A DNA stretch of 64,000 nt. It comes from Peromyscus leucopus (lineage: Eukaryota; Chordata; Mammalia; Rodentia; Cricetidae). The stretch covers positions 59,574,660 through 59,638,659 of the forward strand of contig NC_051079.1 of NCBI RefSeq assembly GCF_004664715.2, given 5' to 3'. Shown piece by piece: positions 33,836 to 47,086 of the stretch. Within the stretch, counting starts at the first letter, position 1. Each line of letters begins with the position of its first letter. The notes under the pieces are model-generated. The model was not told the DNA's origin. It saw nothing but the letters and a program-made list of their open reading frames with translations, and did no database searches. Made by a program: the position numbers and the translations under genes.

Positions 33836-36071
33836 CTCTAGATACAGAATTAAATTCAGGATTTTTTTTTTTTTTTTTAAGAAAGCAAAGAGAGAGAGAG
33901 AATAAATGAATACCTCAGTTTTCTTTAACTGGTGAGATGAACTTTAGTAACTTAGAAAGATTCAAATGGAATGGATCTTGTACAACAAAATTTCAATTCA
34001 AGGAATTATACTCATTACACACGTTTGTAGTAATAGCTAAACAAGACCTATGGATTGTTTATAGCCATGATTAAGCTGAAATTCCCAGGAAGCTGTACAA
34101 AGCTCAGTGATACTGTGTCATGCAATACTAATTCTGTTAGGTTCAGCAAAAGTGTAAGGAACTTTACAGGACAACTCTGTACAGGTTTCTGCTTTTCAGC
34201 TTAATCAGAGGACACACCACGGACCCATCTTTCTTCTGTTACCTAGCAACCAAGATATCCAGGCATTACAACAATGTACATACTCATTCTCTTCACAATA
34301 GTTCAGAAAAAAATCAGTGGGAGAAATGGATGTATGTTATCAACAACAAGCAAACAAACAAACAAAAACCTACCAAAATTTGCTTAAGAATGACCACTTT
34401 ATCAAAACATGGAAAACTAACTTGCAACTAATTTCGCCTTTACCATAGTACTAGTTAGGATGCAAGCTTTCTGTGTTTCTAATACTGTTTTTAATATCAA
34501 ACGCTCTTAACAGAACATAATAATAAAATTATAATAATTGTAATAATAAATACCTTCTTATTAGTAATCAAGGAATTTTGCTTTTTGAGTTGATTTCCAT
34601 TTATTTTATCATTGTATAACATTCATATAAGAGAACTTGTTATACTTTGTAGAGAAAAAATATATATAGTGCAAAGCTTGATTCCTGGTGTACTACCACA
34701 CTTCTCCATAGAGCTTATGCTTTGAGGTCAGAATGGCTTTTTTCAGTTAAAAATTTAAAAGAAACAAGGGATAAAAGAATACAAGTAAAAGTGAAATCTG
34801 AAGTGTGGTAATAAAGTAGTTGCTGGAGGAAGTGGAGAGTGTAAGATGTTCTCCTGCCAGCTGGCATATTTAACAATAGAATCATTGATGAAAACGTGGG
34901 TAAAAGAGGATAGGGACAAATAAAAGAGAAGGGAGAGAATCAAGTGGAAGAGCCATAGGGTGGTAACAGAAACGGGGGGAGGGGGTAATGAAGGCAGTGA
35001 ACGAACTAGATGCCTAGTGAAAAGGTTAATTAAATCTTTTGTGGCGTGGAATTCTTAAAGAACTATGTTTCTGAATATGTGCACACAGACTCATGTGTGC
35101 TCTTTTTAAACACAGAGAGATGATAATTATTTTCTCATAACATCCTTTCCACACACAGTGCTTTAGAACATTTTTAAATAAGGAGAATGGCTTACACTGA
35201 AAGCTTCTTACACTTAGAACAGGAAGAATTTTGATATTGCTGACCAAGAAATAATTTTAAGAGCCAGAGTTCTCCTTTCATTGTTCTGCATTGTTTTCTC
35301 TAAAATTCAAAATCACAACCACCAGTATATTAAAAAAAAAATACCCTATATCCCTACTAATAATGATGACATAAACATTAGGAGGAACAAACCGAACCCC
35401 AGCTTCCAGGACCTGCTTGGAACAACACTGCATGGAAGACAGCATCTGCTTTCTAAGCTGGAGAATGATTGTACACCATCCCCAGAGAACTCCAGCCACT
35501 AAGGTGGCAGCGTGGTTATTTGTTTTCTACCTTTTGTGTGTTTTTTAATGTTTACCTTGCCGTGTTGTCATAGAGATCCAAGAAGCTCATGGCAGATTGG
35601 GAGTGGAGTTACAAATGTCAGTCAAAAGTACAGATGGTGATCAGTGTCATGAAGAACACACAGCTCATCTAAGACTTGATGTGGTGTCTCCATAACCATT
35701 AGTCTTTATTGCCTGTCTGAGTACATCATACACAATCCCATCAGAAGGCAAGGCATGCCACGAGTACCCTTCCTTTGTTTTCCTCTTCTGTATTGAGGCT
35801 TACTCTTGACTTTAAAAGGCATTTGATTTGTTTTTTTTTCCAGAAAGTTGGGGTATTCTGGCAACTGGAATAATTGTATCTGAACAGGCTACATGTTGAA
35901 AGGGTATTAATATACTTGCTCAAAGAGAAGCCCACCTCTTTAGCCCCTTCTTTGTTTAAATGGAATCTTTACACAAGGAAAATCAAAAAGCAACTCAGTG
36001 GCAGTTTCTTCAAGAAAGCCTTTTTCTATCCCAGTTTTAACAGAACGCAAATGAGAGAGAGCAAGAGCAAA
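33836..36071. other. Unassigned AT-rich DNA
   Basis: 2.2 kb with no recognised dispersed repeat or exon. Convergent 73-codon frames near 35278-35502 are mirror images on opposite strands and have no motif. Confidence 0.4.

Positions 36072-36097
<26 letters not shown>
36072..36097. repeat. (AG)13 microsatellite
   Basis: Pure AG run inside a slightly longer A/G patch. Confidence 0.93.
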
Positions 36098-36102
<5 letters not shown>

Positions 36103-36169
36103 CTGCCTCTAATCTTATATGAAGTTGCCAATGGTTTTATTGCCAAAGAAAAATAATTCTAGGTCCTGT

Positions 36170-36512
36170 GGATGTATGTGTATACTGTGTGTGTTTGTAT
36201 GATGTATGCATGCAATGTGATGTGTGGGCGTGGGTGTGTGCGCGAACATGGGTCTCCATGCGTGGAGTCTAGAAGAGGGCATCTGGTTTCTTGCTCTATC
36301 ATTGTCTGTCTTGTTTCTTGGAGGAAGGGTAGCTCAGTGAATCTAGAACTAGTTTGGGAGACAGCAAGTGCCTGCAGTCCTCATGTCTGCAAACCAAACC
36401 AGTGCTGGGATTATAGGTATTAGTGTGAACATGTCTTTGTTAGTAAATGGGTGTTGGGGATTCAAACTTGGGTTCTTATGTTTGTACCAACTAAGTCTTC
36501 TTCCCAGTCCCA
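36170..36512 (-). mobile_element. B4 SINE
   Basis: Plus strand shows a GT-rich end, gagtctagaagagggcatct, ctctatcattgtctgtcttg, accagtgctgggattatagg, then gggtgttggggattcaaact and the antisense ID-like head ending ttcttcccagtccc. This is the reverse complement of B4. Confidence 0.68.
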
Positions 36513-37064
36513 CTTATCACTTCTTCACCAGAGTGATCACACTCACCTATGAAAGCTATGGCAGGATAAATGGATTTACAAATGCCATCAAAACAGCCAC
36601 CAGCAACAATAATAGCAATAGACAATCAAGGGACCAACAATAGCAAAACAGCCTAACATCATATCTGATACAATGATCTTTATTGCTGCATACTGAGTGA
36701 TGGCTCCTTCAGTTATCTAAACCTTAGAAAAGAGTCAAAGAATGGCATCTTAACAGTTGACTCTTCTTCCTTTTTCAAAGTATGTATACTTGCTTCCTCC
36801 TAATTATGCAGCTAAGTAAATTTAACAGTAGTGAATTCGCTTTAGTGACATTTCCTGAATGAGAAATTGGACAATGGTTGTGATTAAATAATTCATTTAA
36901 AGGCAGCATTTTAAAGTCCCTGCATTGAGATAATAACAATAATACAGTTTCATAAGTCCAATGCATTGTGCAATGCATATGGAGAGATTTGGCTGCATTC
37001 TTCAGAGTTCTCAATACTGTTGTTCTCAGAACTCTTTGTGCAACATGAAAAACCTATTAAAGTG
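36513..37064. other. Unassigned DNA
   Basis: No feature recognised. Confidence 0.4.
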
Positions 37065-37175
37065 TGTATTATATTCAAGTTTTTGTAGTAAGTGCTTGGG
37101 GAAAAAACAAAGATATCAAAATTGCAGCTTGTGTCTTCAAGGCATTTACAATCTAGTTAAAAACGTACAATTTAT
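37065..37175 (+). mobile_element. Ancient mammal-wide repeat fragment
   Basis: gtagtaagtgcttggggaaa, then gcttgtgtcttcaaggcatt and tacaatctagttaaaaacg parallel the 22007 and 33120 fragments. Confidence 0.5.
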
Positions 37176-38259
37176 AACCCTTGCATGCCTTTAATTCAAG
37201 GCTGAAGGAATCTCTGAAATAAGATCATGTTGTGAGTAAACGAGGCCTGGTTCTAACTTCTAAGCTGTGTGAATGCTGGTCTGCCAGCTTCTAAAAGAAA
37301 ACAACCCAAGAAAAGACAGAAAAACCCACAAAAGTCAACTGTTTCCAGGTCTCACATTGAATTTGGAATTGAGTAGTGGCTGTCCTCTCTTAGAGAATCA
37401 TGACTTCTCATAGCAAGAGTAGGCCTCAGTTTACAAATCAGACAGAACATATGAGCAAAACACATGTCTTGGGATAGAGGGCATTTTTTAAGTCTCTGAG
37501 ATGCAAGGCACATATTGGCTATAAAAGCCATTTGCTATTCAACTAGATGTTGAATGCTATTTTCTAAGCAATTATATGTTCTTTACTGAACACTTCATCT
37601 AATTCAGTTTAGTCTTTTCTAAGTTCTGAAAATCACCTGTTTCTGCTAGCACTTAAAAAAAATCAGTCTGGCTAAATCCAAATTTTGGAAATGGAATCAC
37701 TGGAATTTGAACTTCTTCCTGTCTTTGACTGCGAAATCTCCTTGATATTAGATAGTATTTCGACTAACTCTCCCATCCTCACACCTAGTTACACCAATAC
37801 AGGTATGGTGAAGGAAACAATGTAAACTAGTAATAGTGAGTAGACCACAGCCTTTCTACAACTAAGTGATATTTAAAGACCATTGACTAACCTCATTTTA
37901 CAGGCAATTAAACTATGGCCAAGAAGGAGCAATTTATTTACTGGCTGTTACCCAACCTCATAGTCAAAGAACCTGATTGACTGATGCTACCCCAGACCTA
38001 TTTTATTTATTTAATACAGAAAGATGAGAAAGTGGTCAGGAGAATGATGCTTCACTGAACATGCTAATTATTTAAAACACAAAACAGAAACTTCTCTCCA
38101 TGCTAATCACTGTTAAGGAAAATCTTTCTAAAGTCTATGAGAACAAATGTCTTTCCTGGTTTGTAAATGACACAGCAGAGGGTAATGTACCAGAATTTCT
38201 TTCATTTCTACTCAAAACTTGATTATTTACTATGGTAATGTACACATATACTTCCTAAG
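37176..38259. other. Unassigned DNA, possible MIR trace near 37890
   Basis: tcattttacaggcaattaaa at 37895-37914 recalls MIR, but the match does not extend well. Nothing else recognised. Confidence 0.38.
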
Positions 38260-38715
38260 GAATCATACTCTCTGACATTCATTTCCTTATATAATTCCTG
38301 TGATTGATTTTTAGCAACATGACTGGCCCAAGGGATGCCCAGATATGTGTTTGAACACTATTTGAAGTATTTCTTTTCCTCTAGAAGAGATTTGCATTTA
38401 AACTGTCTAAGTAAAGCCAATCACCTTCCTCACCCTGAGTGAACATCTCCCAATGTTGAGAGGCTGAACAAAAGGCAAAGAAAGAGGAAGTTCATTCTTT
38501 CCCACCAGATTGCTTGAATATTAATATCAATATTAGCATCAATATCTTCACACATTTTACAGTCCTGGTCCTCAAGCTTCCAATTTACACAGCAATCCCC
38601 ACCATCAACTCTACTGTGTCCCCAGATTTAAAATTTCTCAACCTCTAGAACTGCAGTTGCTGACACAGTATAATAAATAAATCTGCTATAATGTTATGGT
38701 ACACTAAAAAACCCT
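38260..38715 (+). mobile_element. Ancient mammal-wide repeat (MER-type)
   Basis: gactggcccaagggatgccc, agaagagatttgcatttaaa, taagtaaagccaatcacctt, cctcaccctgagtgaacatc and gctgaacaaaaggcaaagaa, ending with aataaataaatctgctataa, follow an old mammalian repeat in order. I recall the layout but not the family name with confidence. Confidence 0.5.
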
Positions 38716-39482
38716 GTTCTCTCATTGACTTTGGACTGGGTCTTGTGGTGTACTTTGAGCAATAGCCAGCCAGCAAATATCACATAGTTATGGTCTGTAC
38801 GATGGATGTAGCTGTCGTGAGCCTGTGAAAAGAGCCCTGTCTGGAACTATTAACATGACAGGTTACAGGTGAGATATGCCCAGTTGTGCAGCCATTTCTA
38901 GAGCAGTATAATTAGTCATCAGGATGAAGCTTAGAAACCAATATTTTCAAGCATCTATAGGAGGGAGGTATCACAACCTGAAGAATGAAAATTTAATGAT
39001 CCCAATGTAGTATTCTACTCACTCTTCTATCTTCTTACTTCTAGGCCTTAACTCTTCAGTAGAAGGAACATAGCAATACGGTTCAGTCCTGGCCAGGTTT
39101 TCTCTTCTACTCTTTTCTACTCATGCCATCCTGTATTCCTTGCTTCTTTCATCTTTTGAAAGTGAGTATCACTATAACAACTCCGAGAAAATGGAGTATG
39201 AAAGAAAAAGCTAGCAACTTTATAGTGGACAGACATGACAAAAGTAACCATAAATGATGATGAAGGCCAGCATCACTGGGGACAAACATAGAAACTATGC
39301 ACTCCCACTCTAAATTACAAAAATTATACTTTATCTCTAGTCTTGAAAATAGACAAAAACAAAACAAAAAAAATATGTAAGCTCAGTCAAAGTATATAGT
39401 AAACTTCAGATAGACCTAAATTGTGGTGCCTTTGGCAAAATTCCTGCGTAAGAATTAGAACTAGGGAAAAATATAAAGAGAT
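38716..39482. other. Unassigned DNA
   Basis: No recognised feature. Confidence 0.38.
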
Positions 39483-39612
39483 AAAAGAAGAAAGGAAGAG
39501 AGAAAGGAAGGAAGGAAGGGAGGGAGGGAGGGAGAGAGAGAAAGAGAGAGAGAGAGGAAGGAAGGAAGGAAGGAAGAAAGAAAGAAAGGAGGGAAGAAAG
39601 GAGGGAAGAAAA
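39483..39612. repeat. 130-nt uninterrupted purine tract
   Basis: Only A and G for 130 bases, mixing GAAA, GGAA, GGGA and GA units. Purine-rich sequence with a few interruptions continues to about 39667. All long Arg/Lys/Glu and Ser/Leu/Phe frames here are repeat translations. Confidence 0.97.
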
Positions 39613-39884
39613 CAAGGAAGTAGGAAAAAAGGAAAGAAAAATGAAGCAAGGACAGAAGGGGAAAGAAGGTGATCTTGTGAGTTTATCCATTCATTTTCCA
39701 TAAAAGTAGAAATCCATAGAATAAAAGCTAACCAAATAACCTCTAGTTAGATGAGGATTTTCTTCCAATAGTTAATGATGAGTCTGTGAAATAATTGAAG
39801 TGTAAACAAATAAACTCATTTACACAGTTAATGGGACAGCTTAAAATGAATATTGATTTTTTTGGTTTTTTCTTGTTGCTTTTA

Positions 39885-40045
39885 TTAATTAAATTTATTT
39901 ATTTATTTTACATCCTGACCACAGTTTCCCCTCTCTCCTTTTCTTCCATTCCTCTCCCCATCCACTCCTCCCACATTTCTGTTCAGAAAGGGACAGACCG
40001 CTCATGGATAGCAATAAAAACATGGCATATCAAATTGTAATAATG
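39885..40045 (-). mobile_element. Rodent L1 3' UTR end
   Basis: Plus strand: a TTTA-rich tail complement, then acatcctgaccacagtttcc, cctctctccttttcttccat, tccactcctcccacatttct and gttcagaaagggacag. This is the antisense of the G-rich rodent L1 3' end. Heavily 5'-truncated. Confidence 0.72.
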
Positions 40046-41769
40046 TTATTATTCAAAATGTTTGATTTAATTCTAACAAAACATAGAAATTCTAGTGCCC
40101 ATATTCTGCACTAATGCCTCATTAACCTGAAGCATAAGTGTAGTTGAAGCATTGCTGCTTTCCTATTTTGCATGTAAAGGTTAATATTGGCCAGTAGGCA
40201 CTCTTATTAATTTATCTAAACCAATATGTGGTATTTGCTTTAACAGAGTAGTCAGGGATGAAGATGAGAAGAATACCAATATCTTGCAAGTATGTAGATA
40301 AATAAAAGCTCACCCACTGAAAATGTACATCTGGTTCTATAAGTATGCATGAAAACAATACTTGAAGGTCTCTGCTCTGAAAGAGTATTTATTCCCCTTT
40401 CAATCAATTGACACTGTCAGTGTGATGGTCAAAGGTTGGCATATGATGCTAAATAATTCTATTGTGGTGGTGAAAAAAAGATTCTGAGGAAAATGACATC
40501 ATCTGTACCTTTTGATTTTCTTTTTTTTTTTTTTCCACAAAAGTTACGTAGGAAAGAGATCAAGAAGTGTCACTTGGCAAATGGCACAGAAACAAGGAAC
40601 AGCACAATGTAGAAAAAGCAGACAACCATGAGGCATCTGTCAATTCCAAGTACAGTACTTTGAAAATTATCCCACTTCTGGTCATGTGACACTGCTTCTT
40701 TCCTCCCATCAAGTTAGAAAGATGGCCCCCAATCATGGGAATGCTGATTGACATACAAGATCAATTTTCCTGAATGATGAAGGATTCATGCTTGAGGTCT
40801 AAGCATCTAGGTTGCTGAAAGCCCAACTTTGAATCTGTGCGTGATTATCTTAAGCTTTCCCAGCAGGGGTCACTAAGCTAATGATAAATATGAGTTCTCT
40901 TGTGAGATGCAATTTCTGTTTCCATGGATGGCAGGAAAAGAAAGGAAGCTTGATTTCAAAGACCCTGCTGGGGAAGCATTGGAAGAACACACAGATTGCT
41001 TCTCAGTAGTAGTGACAGTCCTCAGTGTTGAATCAAGTAGATGTGTTTCAGTATACTGTTCAGCGAGAGGGTGATGCTCAACAAGTCCACTGGGTTTTTA
41101 AGATTATAGTGAGGAGTCTGGTGTAATATTTGTATATGAGAAATCAACAAGGGAAAGGTGCCTAACAATAGCTGCTTAATTTTTGTCTAACCCTGCTTGT
41201 ATTTGAATTTCAACTTAAGTATCTTAAGTGTTAACAGAGGAAATAGCATCCTTTAGATGTATTTTGGTTTTATTTTTCAGATTAGTCATTTAGTCATTTA
41301 AGTAAGTTTTTATTCTCAGGGGTCACATTGGCCATTGTGTTCTTCTATTCCTCTACATGCTTTCTGGCCTCTCTAAGTCTGGAAGAATTTGAGTTTGAAT
41401 AGGCCACATTGATAAATATTTAAGAGTGAAGGGCTTCAACCATCCAATAAAATTTATATTTCAGAGGTAGTCAGCCCCCCTCGGAAATATAAAAGACAAT
41501 AGTGGATAAAATGGAATGTATAAATTGTCAGCCAACAAAGTCAAGGTAGCTCTTGAGACCGAAGCAAGCTCTCAGGATGAAGCCTCTGTTATCTCCCTTA
41601 ACCTTACATTTGCTGCAGAACACTGGAGTTTGATATTTGAAGAACACACTAGGCACAATTCCTCCTAGCCTCCATGCCTGCCTTTTCTTCTAGGGAACCA
41701 TTCTTCCTCAGAAATTGAGCAAGTGGATTCTTCACTTCATTTTTTTCTTCTTCACAAAGAAAAACTGTT
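40046..41769. other. Unassigned DNA
   Basis: 1.7 kb with no recognised repeat or exon. Confidence 0.4.
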
Positions 41770-41985
41770 TATTTCCAAAAGACCTTCCCTGACTACCAGA
41801 CATGAAGATCATAGACTCTACTTCTACTTGCTAGACTCTACTTCTTCAAAATATTTTCTATGTATCTAATTTTTCTATTTATGCTACCTACAACATTTTC
41901 TAGATTTAGTTACTACTTATTGTCTGTGGTCTTCCACCGTAACAGAAAGCCCATGGAAGTGGAGGTTTCTTATAAAAGGTTCGCA
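41770..41985 (+). mobile_element. L2 LINE 3' end
   Basis: aagaccttccctgactacca, then acttattgtctgtggtcttc plus caccgtaacagaaagcccat and ggaagtggaggtttctt parallel the L2 3' end ('ggccttccctgaccacc...ttgtctgtctcccccactagaatgtaagctccatgaggg'). Confidence 0.68.
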
Positions 41986-42009
41986 TCACCATCCTACCTC
42001 TTGGATAGA

Positions 42010-42110
42010 GGAGGTAAGAAGACAGTGATCTCAGGGTTAGCCTAGCCTATGCAAGCAAATTCCAGGCTATCAAGACTTTGTTTCAAAAAAAATAATAAAA
42101 TAAAATAAAA
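42010..42110 (+). mobile_element. B1 3' fragment
   Basis: gtgatctcagggttagccta plus gcctatgcaagcaaattcca, then agactttgtttcaaaaaaaa and an A-rich tail match the 3' half of an old B1. It lies just after the L2 end. Confidence 0.55.
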
Positions 42111-45100
42111 CAAAAGAAGCATATTTTGTCACGGGAACTCAATATGTATTTACTAATAAATGAATGGGTAAGTAAATAATGTTATCCTTCATTACTAAAT
42201 TTGGAGTTTAAAAAAGACGTATAGACTTTGCTCACTAGTGTTTTTAACTATTTAAAAGGCTGGGCATTGAACACAAATAATTACTTGGGCATTTACATTT
42301 AATTTTGGACACCCCCCCAAAAAAATCACTGAAAGCAGAAAGATAAACTCTTACTCACTTTTAGAAGTGTCGCTTCTCAATGGGAGCCTCAAGATAACTG
42401 ATCAGACACTTCAAACACTTATTTAACTAAACTTTCAATTATTTGAGAAGTTAACAAAGAAAGAAGGACTCCGCTCCTCTGCCAAAGACAGACTTCAGGC
42501 ACTGGTATAGCTCATTGTTCTAAACACACATGGAATTTCTTAGAACATTCTACTTTTATTAAATTATGCTATTTATACTTTAATCTCTAGGCCAGCACAT
42601 CAGGAATTTCCAGATTATAAATGATTCTTTGAACTAACAGCATGAAATCAACTTTTTACTTTTCATCTTTCTCCTTACTCAGTTGTCCCCTAAATGTAAC
42701 ATGAATAGATGTAAAAATACCCTTTCTTCTTTATTTCCAGTCTGTGAGCCACAACTTATTATCTAAAATGTCATTTTCTTGTTCTCAGAAACCTCAAGTC
42801 ATGTATTTAGCTCTGCTTCATTATGGATACAATAAAAAAAATTTAATAAGCATGGAGGAGTACTATCTGAAATTTTTCAAATCTATGAAATCACATGAAA
42901 CTATCAATAACTTTGCTTATTTTCCATTCTCTGCCAAACTCTACCACAATAAATAAATATTTAATTAATGCAAATATCCTGTGTGACTGTCGTGTAAGTT
43001 GTCAACCTTGTATTCTTTATTAGGTTCATTCATTTTTCCCATTCATTCATAAAAGAAAAATAGAAAAATGTGGTGTTCAAAAGACACCCCTTAATAAGTG
43101 TGTTTAATAGTGACATGTCTTCTTTCTTCTTTGATTAAACTGGCACATCCTCAGCATGCCATTGTTCACTTTGAAGTGGATTTTCATTGTTTTATCAGTC
43201 TCCATGAGGGCCCACAGACAGATGACCTATCAAATGCTCCTCCTTTGTCTTCCCATCTCCTTACCACCCTTTACTTCTTGTTTTGAAAAGACACAATCTG
43301 CTCACCCTCTGGCTCTTCCTCCTCCAGGGGTAGCAGTTGGTAAGCCTGAGCCCTCCCAAAGCCAGGGGCTGTTATGCAGAGTGTGACTGGATCCCAATTA
43401 TCCAAGGAGAAGTAGTGCATAAATTAGTAGATGGTGTTCCTTAAGCTGTCAGGGAGAAATTGTACCTACTTCCTAAGGCTGTCATGGGGAAGGAGGAGGA
43501 TTCTGGAGTGAGCCCTGACACTTCTGTTTCTTCTTAAAAACAAAGAAGCCTAAATGTCTCCTGTCAGGCCTGGGCCAAGAACAGGCTCATGACTGATCAT
43601 ATTTGCAAGAGTTTGAGTTAATAACATATAATTGCTGCTATATTTGAAAGATAAATTTTAGTCAAATGGTTAGCCCTGAAAACACACATACAAGTAACAT
43701 TAAATGGACTCAACAGGTCATATTTATGAACATATATGTAATGTACATACATGTACACATGAAATGACAATCAGTGAAAAAAAAAAGGCCATGGATTTGA
43801 AAGAGAGTAGAACAGGCATGTGGGAGGGTTTGAAGGGAAGAATGATAAGGGAGAAATATTGTGATTGTATTATAATCTCAAAAGCAAAAAGAAACAGAAG
43901 ATTATATCTACTAAAAATCGTTTTATGACTTATGTGGAGAAGAGGTACTTGGATGGTATAACTCCAACAGGAGGTGAGAATTTAGCCAAAACATCTCCTA
44001 CTCCAATCAAGAATGTCTTAGCTCTGGGAAGCTCTGGGCTACTGTAAAAAACCTAGTGTCTTCCCACTTCCTAAACACAAGTCTTCTAGAAGTTCCTTTC
44101 ATCATTGGACACTCTCTTCACTTGAACCAGAAATCTGTCCTCTCCAACTCCCTGCTATTTTTAGGTAAAATCTTTTTCTCTGTCCCTCAAATTTTGAAAA
44201 ACAAATTATTCCTATTATGGTGTTGACATTATTTATAACAATGTCTTATTAGAATGACCCACAATCCAATCACACACCACAAACATTTACAATTACTAAC
44301 TTATAACCTAAAAAATTGTATTAAAATATTTGAGAATTCTCTTTTTTTGAAATAAAAAGCATCTTTTTCTACAATTTAACCTCTAAAAGTATGTACATGA
44401 ACATCTCAAAAATGAACCTCTGCAGAGTAATCCACCTCAAATGTGATAGAAATGGTATAGCATTATTGAGGGTTGCAGGGAAGAAATACTGAAGTTATTT
44501 CCTTTAGACAAGTTAATTATGTGCTTGTGGAATTTTGTCAAAATACAATGAGTTGAATTGATTAAAAGTACTTCTATCAGCACATAAAATAAGATAAAAT
44601 TTTCAGCTTTTTTCCATGTTTGATTGGCAGAAACATAAGTCATAAACCATTTTTCTTTCTGTAACATTACTATTTAAATTACTATTTCTCTTCTTTGCTT
44701 TATTTCAAATCAATGTAAATCTGCAAGTTATCTCCATCATAGATGAAATTATAGCATTTTGTTTATCAACCTGAACATATATCAGCACATCTCACAGCTT
44801 CACATCCCATTAAGTATTAGGTTTTATATTCACATATCACAAAAGTAAAATCTGTTGCTAGTTTGGATGCCTCTTTTTTATTCTCCACATGTGGAAACTT
44901 GGCTGTGTTGGAGGATTTAATATAAATGAGATATACAAACATTGTTATATTAATAGTGAAGTGACTGATCTTTTAAGAAAAAAGGACATTTGGTTGCTTT
45001 CTGGTTCTCTTCAAATTCAGGCATTCTAGGTGTCTCTCTTTCGTGGACATAGAAGGCAGTTGCTTGCTCCAGTAGAAACAAGACATGCTGCCTGATACTG

Positions 45101-46320
45101 CTGCTTCACAGGAGAAATTAGATTGTGACTCCCCTATGTTTGGTGGATTAAACTAAACTGTAATTAACAAAACAGCATCTAGGCATAAGCCACTTAATCC
45201 TAACACTCGATATTGTTCTACCACTAAAAAGAAGTAACTATTGTTATTCAATAGATAGTATAAATCAGGCTCCATTAAACAGTTACAATTCGCCCACTTC
45301 TGGATGACATCCAAACTCTTCAAGCACATCTGCTCCACACGCTAGCAAAATGTACAGCATCTAGTGCAGCACAATTCAACACAACAATTTAAATATTTTA
45401 TATAATTAATGATATATAATTAAAGTTAACATAATTACATTTGGGCTCTCTGAGGTAACTATATTATAATTAGTGGTTCATCAACAAATAGCTTCTCCAA
45501 AACATAGCATAGTTCATCCTACATTAGTAAGCCATAACCAGAAGTGTCCCTGTTAAAACAAATAACTCATGACAGCAACCTGACCATGCTAACCCTATCA
45601 GCCTTCAGTTTCTGATATTAGAAATAAGAGTGTATTGCCATCTAAAACTACAAGTCAATCAAGATGCTAATGGATTTGCCTTCAGTCTTCTGCATGTTGA
45701 AAAGGGCTCAACAAGATTCAACCACAAGATGGCATTTCTGATAACTCTACAATCAATTAGAAAGGATTCCATAGAAAGAGGACCAACAGCTTGCATTCAG
45801 GTCTCAACTCAGCATATAAAATCATCTACTGTCTTGCCTTCATTATTCGCAACAGGAATTTGAGGGACAGGTGGAGAAAAAAGCATCTAAGAGGCTGTAT
45901 CTCATATGCCACTGGAGAGAGAAGAGTGGTACAGTGAACTGACTCTTGTGACCCCTCCCATGATGTTGGCCCAATGGATCAACAACCACATCATATAGCA
46001 AGTATTGGTACAAAGATATTTGTTTTGTATGTGTATTTGATATTAGCAGACATGATTTTAAATAATAACTTTCCCCAAGATTTGATTGTGCATAACAGAA
46101 CCATGTCTAACAGGCTACTCTCATTGATGGAGCATTCCAGGGTCTAGCTATATACATGTGCTCCACATTCAGTGTCCCAGTGTCCTTATGCATACATGAG
46201 TCCTTCTACCTCTATCGCCTTCTTCAACCAATTCCATTTTCTTTGACTTCTTTCCCAGAAACACTTTCCTTTATTTCTTTTCTTGTTTCAAAATGATTAA
46301 AATTTGCTTACATTATTTTA
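42111..46320. other. Large unassigned AT-rich stretch
   Basis: 4.2 kb in which I recognise no dispersed repeat, RNA gene or exon. Frames reach 77 codons at most. This is the longest blank interval in the window. Confidence 0.4.
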
Positions 46321-46505
46321 GGTGTATGAGTTTTGCCTGAAATTAAATGTGCACCACATGATTACCTAGTGCCTCTGAAGGTAAGAGAGTATCAGATACT
46401 CTGGAACTGGAGTTAGGGATGATTGTGAGCTACCATGTGGGTGCTGGAAACTGAATCTTCTCAAAGAGCAACAAGTGTTCTTCACCATTGAGCATTTCAC
46501 CAGCA
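46321..46505 (-). mobile_element. B3 SINE
   Basis: Plus strand: gtatgagttttgcctgaaat, atgtgcaccacatgattacc, actctggaactggagttagg, gattgtgagctaccatgtgg, gtgctggaaactgaatcttc, then ttcaccattgagcatttcac. This is the antisense of B3 (tRNA-derived, B2-related). Confidence 0.78.
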
Positions 46506-47080
46506 GCAAAGCAATTTAAGTATCCACATTAAGTATCAAATTAACTTTCAAGCTATAGTAGTAAAACAACAATCTCCTGCCATAGCCAATTTCACATTCA
46601 ATGACAGCTTCTAAAGTGATCATTTGAAATTCTCAACAGTTCTTCTCTTATTGCTGAACATCATTCTTACTACTTGATTTCCCCATTATAATTATTACTA
46701 ATGGATGCTCTACTATTGCTAGGAATTATAAAGCGGCTGTCTATTCCATTCTCTTACTTTCTTCCAATATAGAGGTAATGCAGTTTTAAAAATAATCTTA
46801 CCATGCTTGTTGTAGTTACATACCATTAACTTTCGTATGTAGGGTTAATTATTTTTTCTGTTAGGAGTTTGGTGTGCTGGTCCTCTCAATCTGTAAACAC
46901 ATATTTTCTATCATCATTTGCTCCTTTCTGCTTTCTGACATGCTTGCAGAAAGCACTAATCTTCAGAGGTTGAACCACCAAATACAGTGGATCTGTTAGT
47001 CAACTGCACACACCAGCAACATTGGAGTCAATCACTTATTGGAAGTCTGTTCTCAGGTGGAACCCCAGACATTAATAATC
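46506..47080. other. Unassigned DNA
   Basis: No feature recognised. Confidence 0.4.
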
Positions 47081-47086
47081 ACAAAC

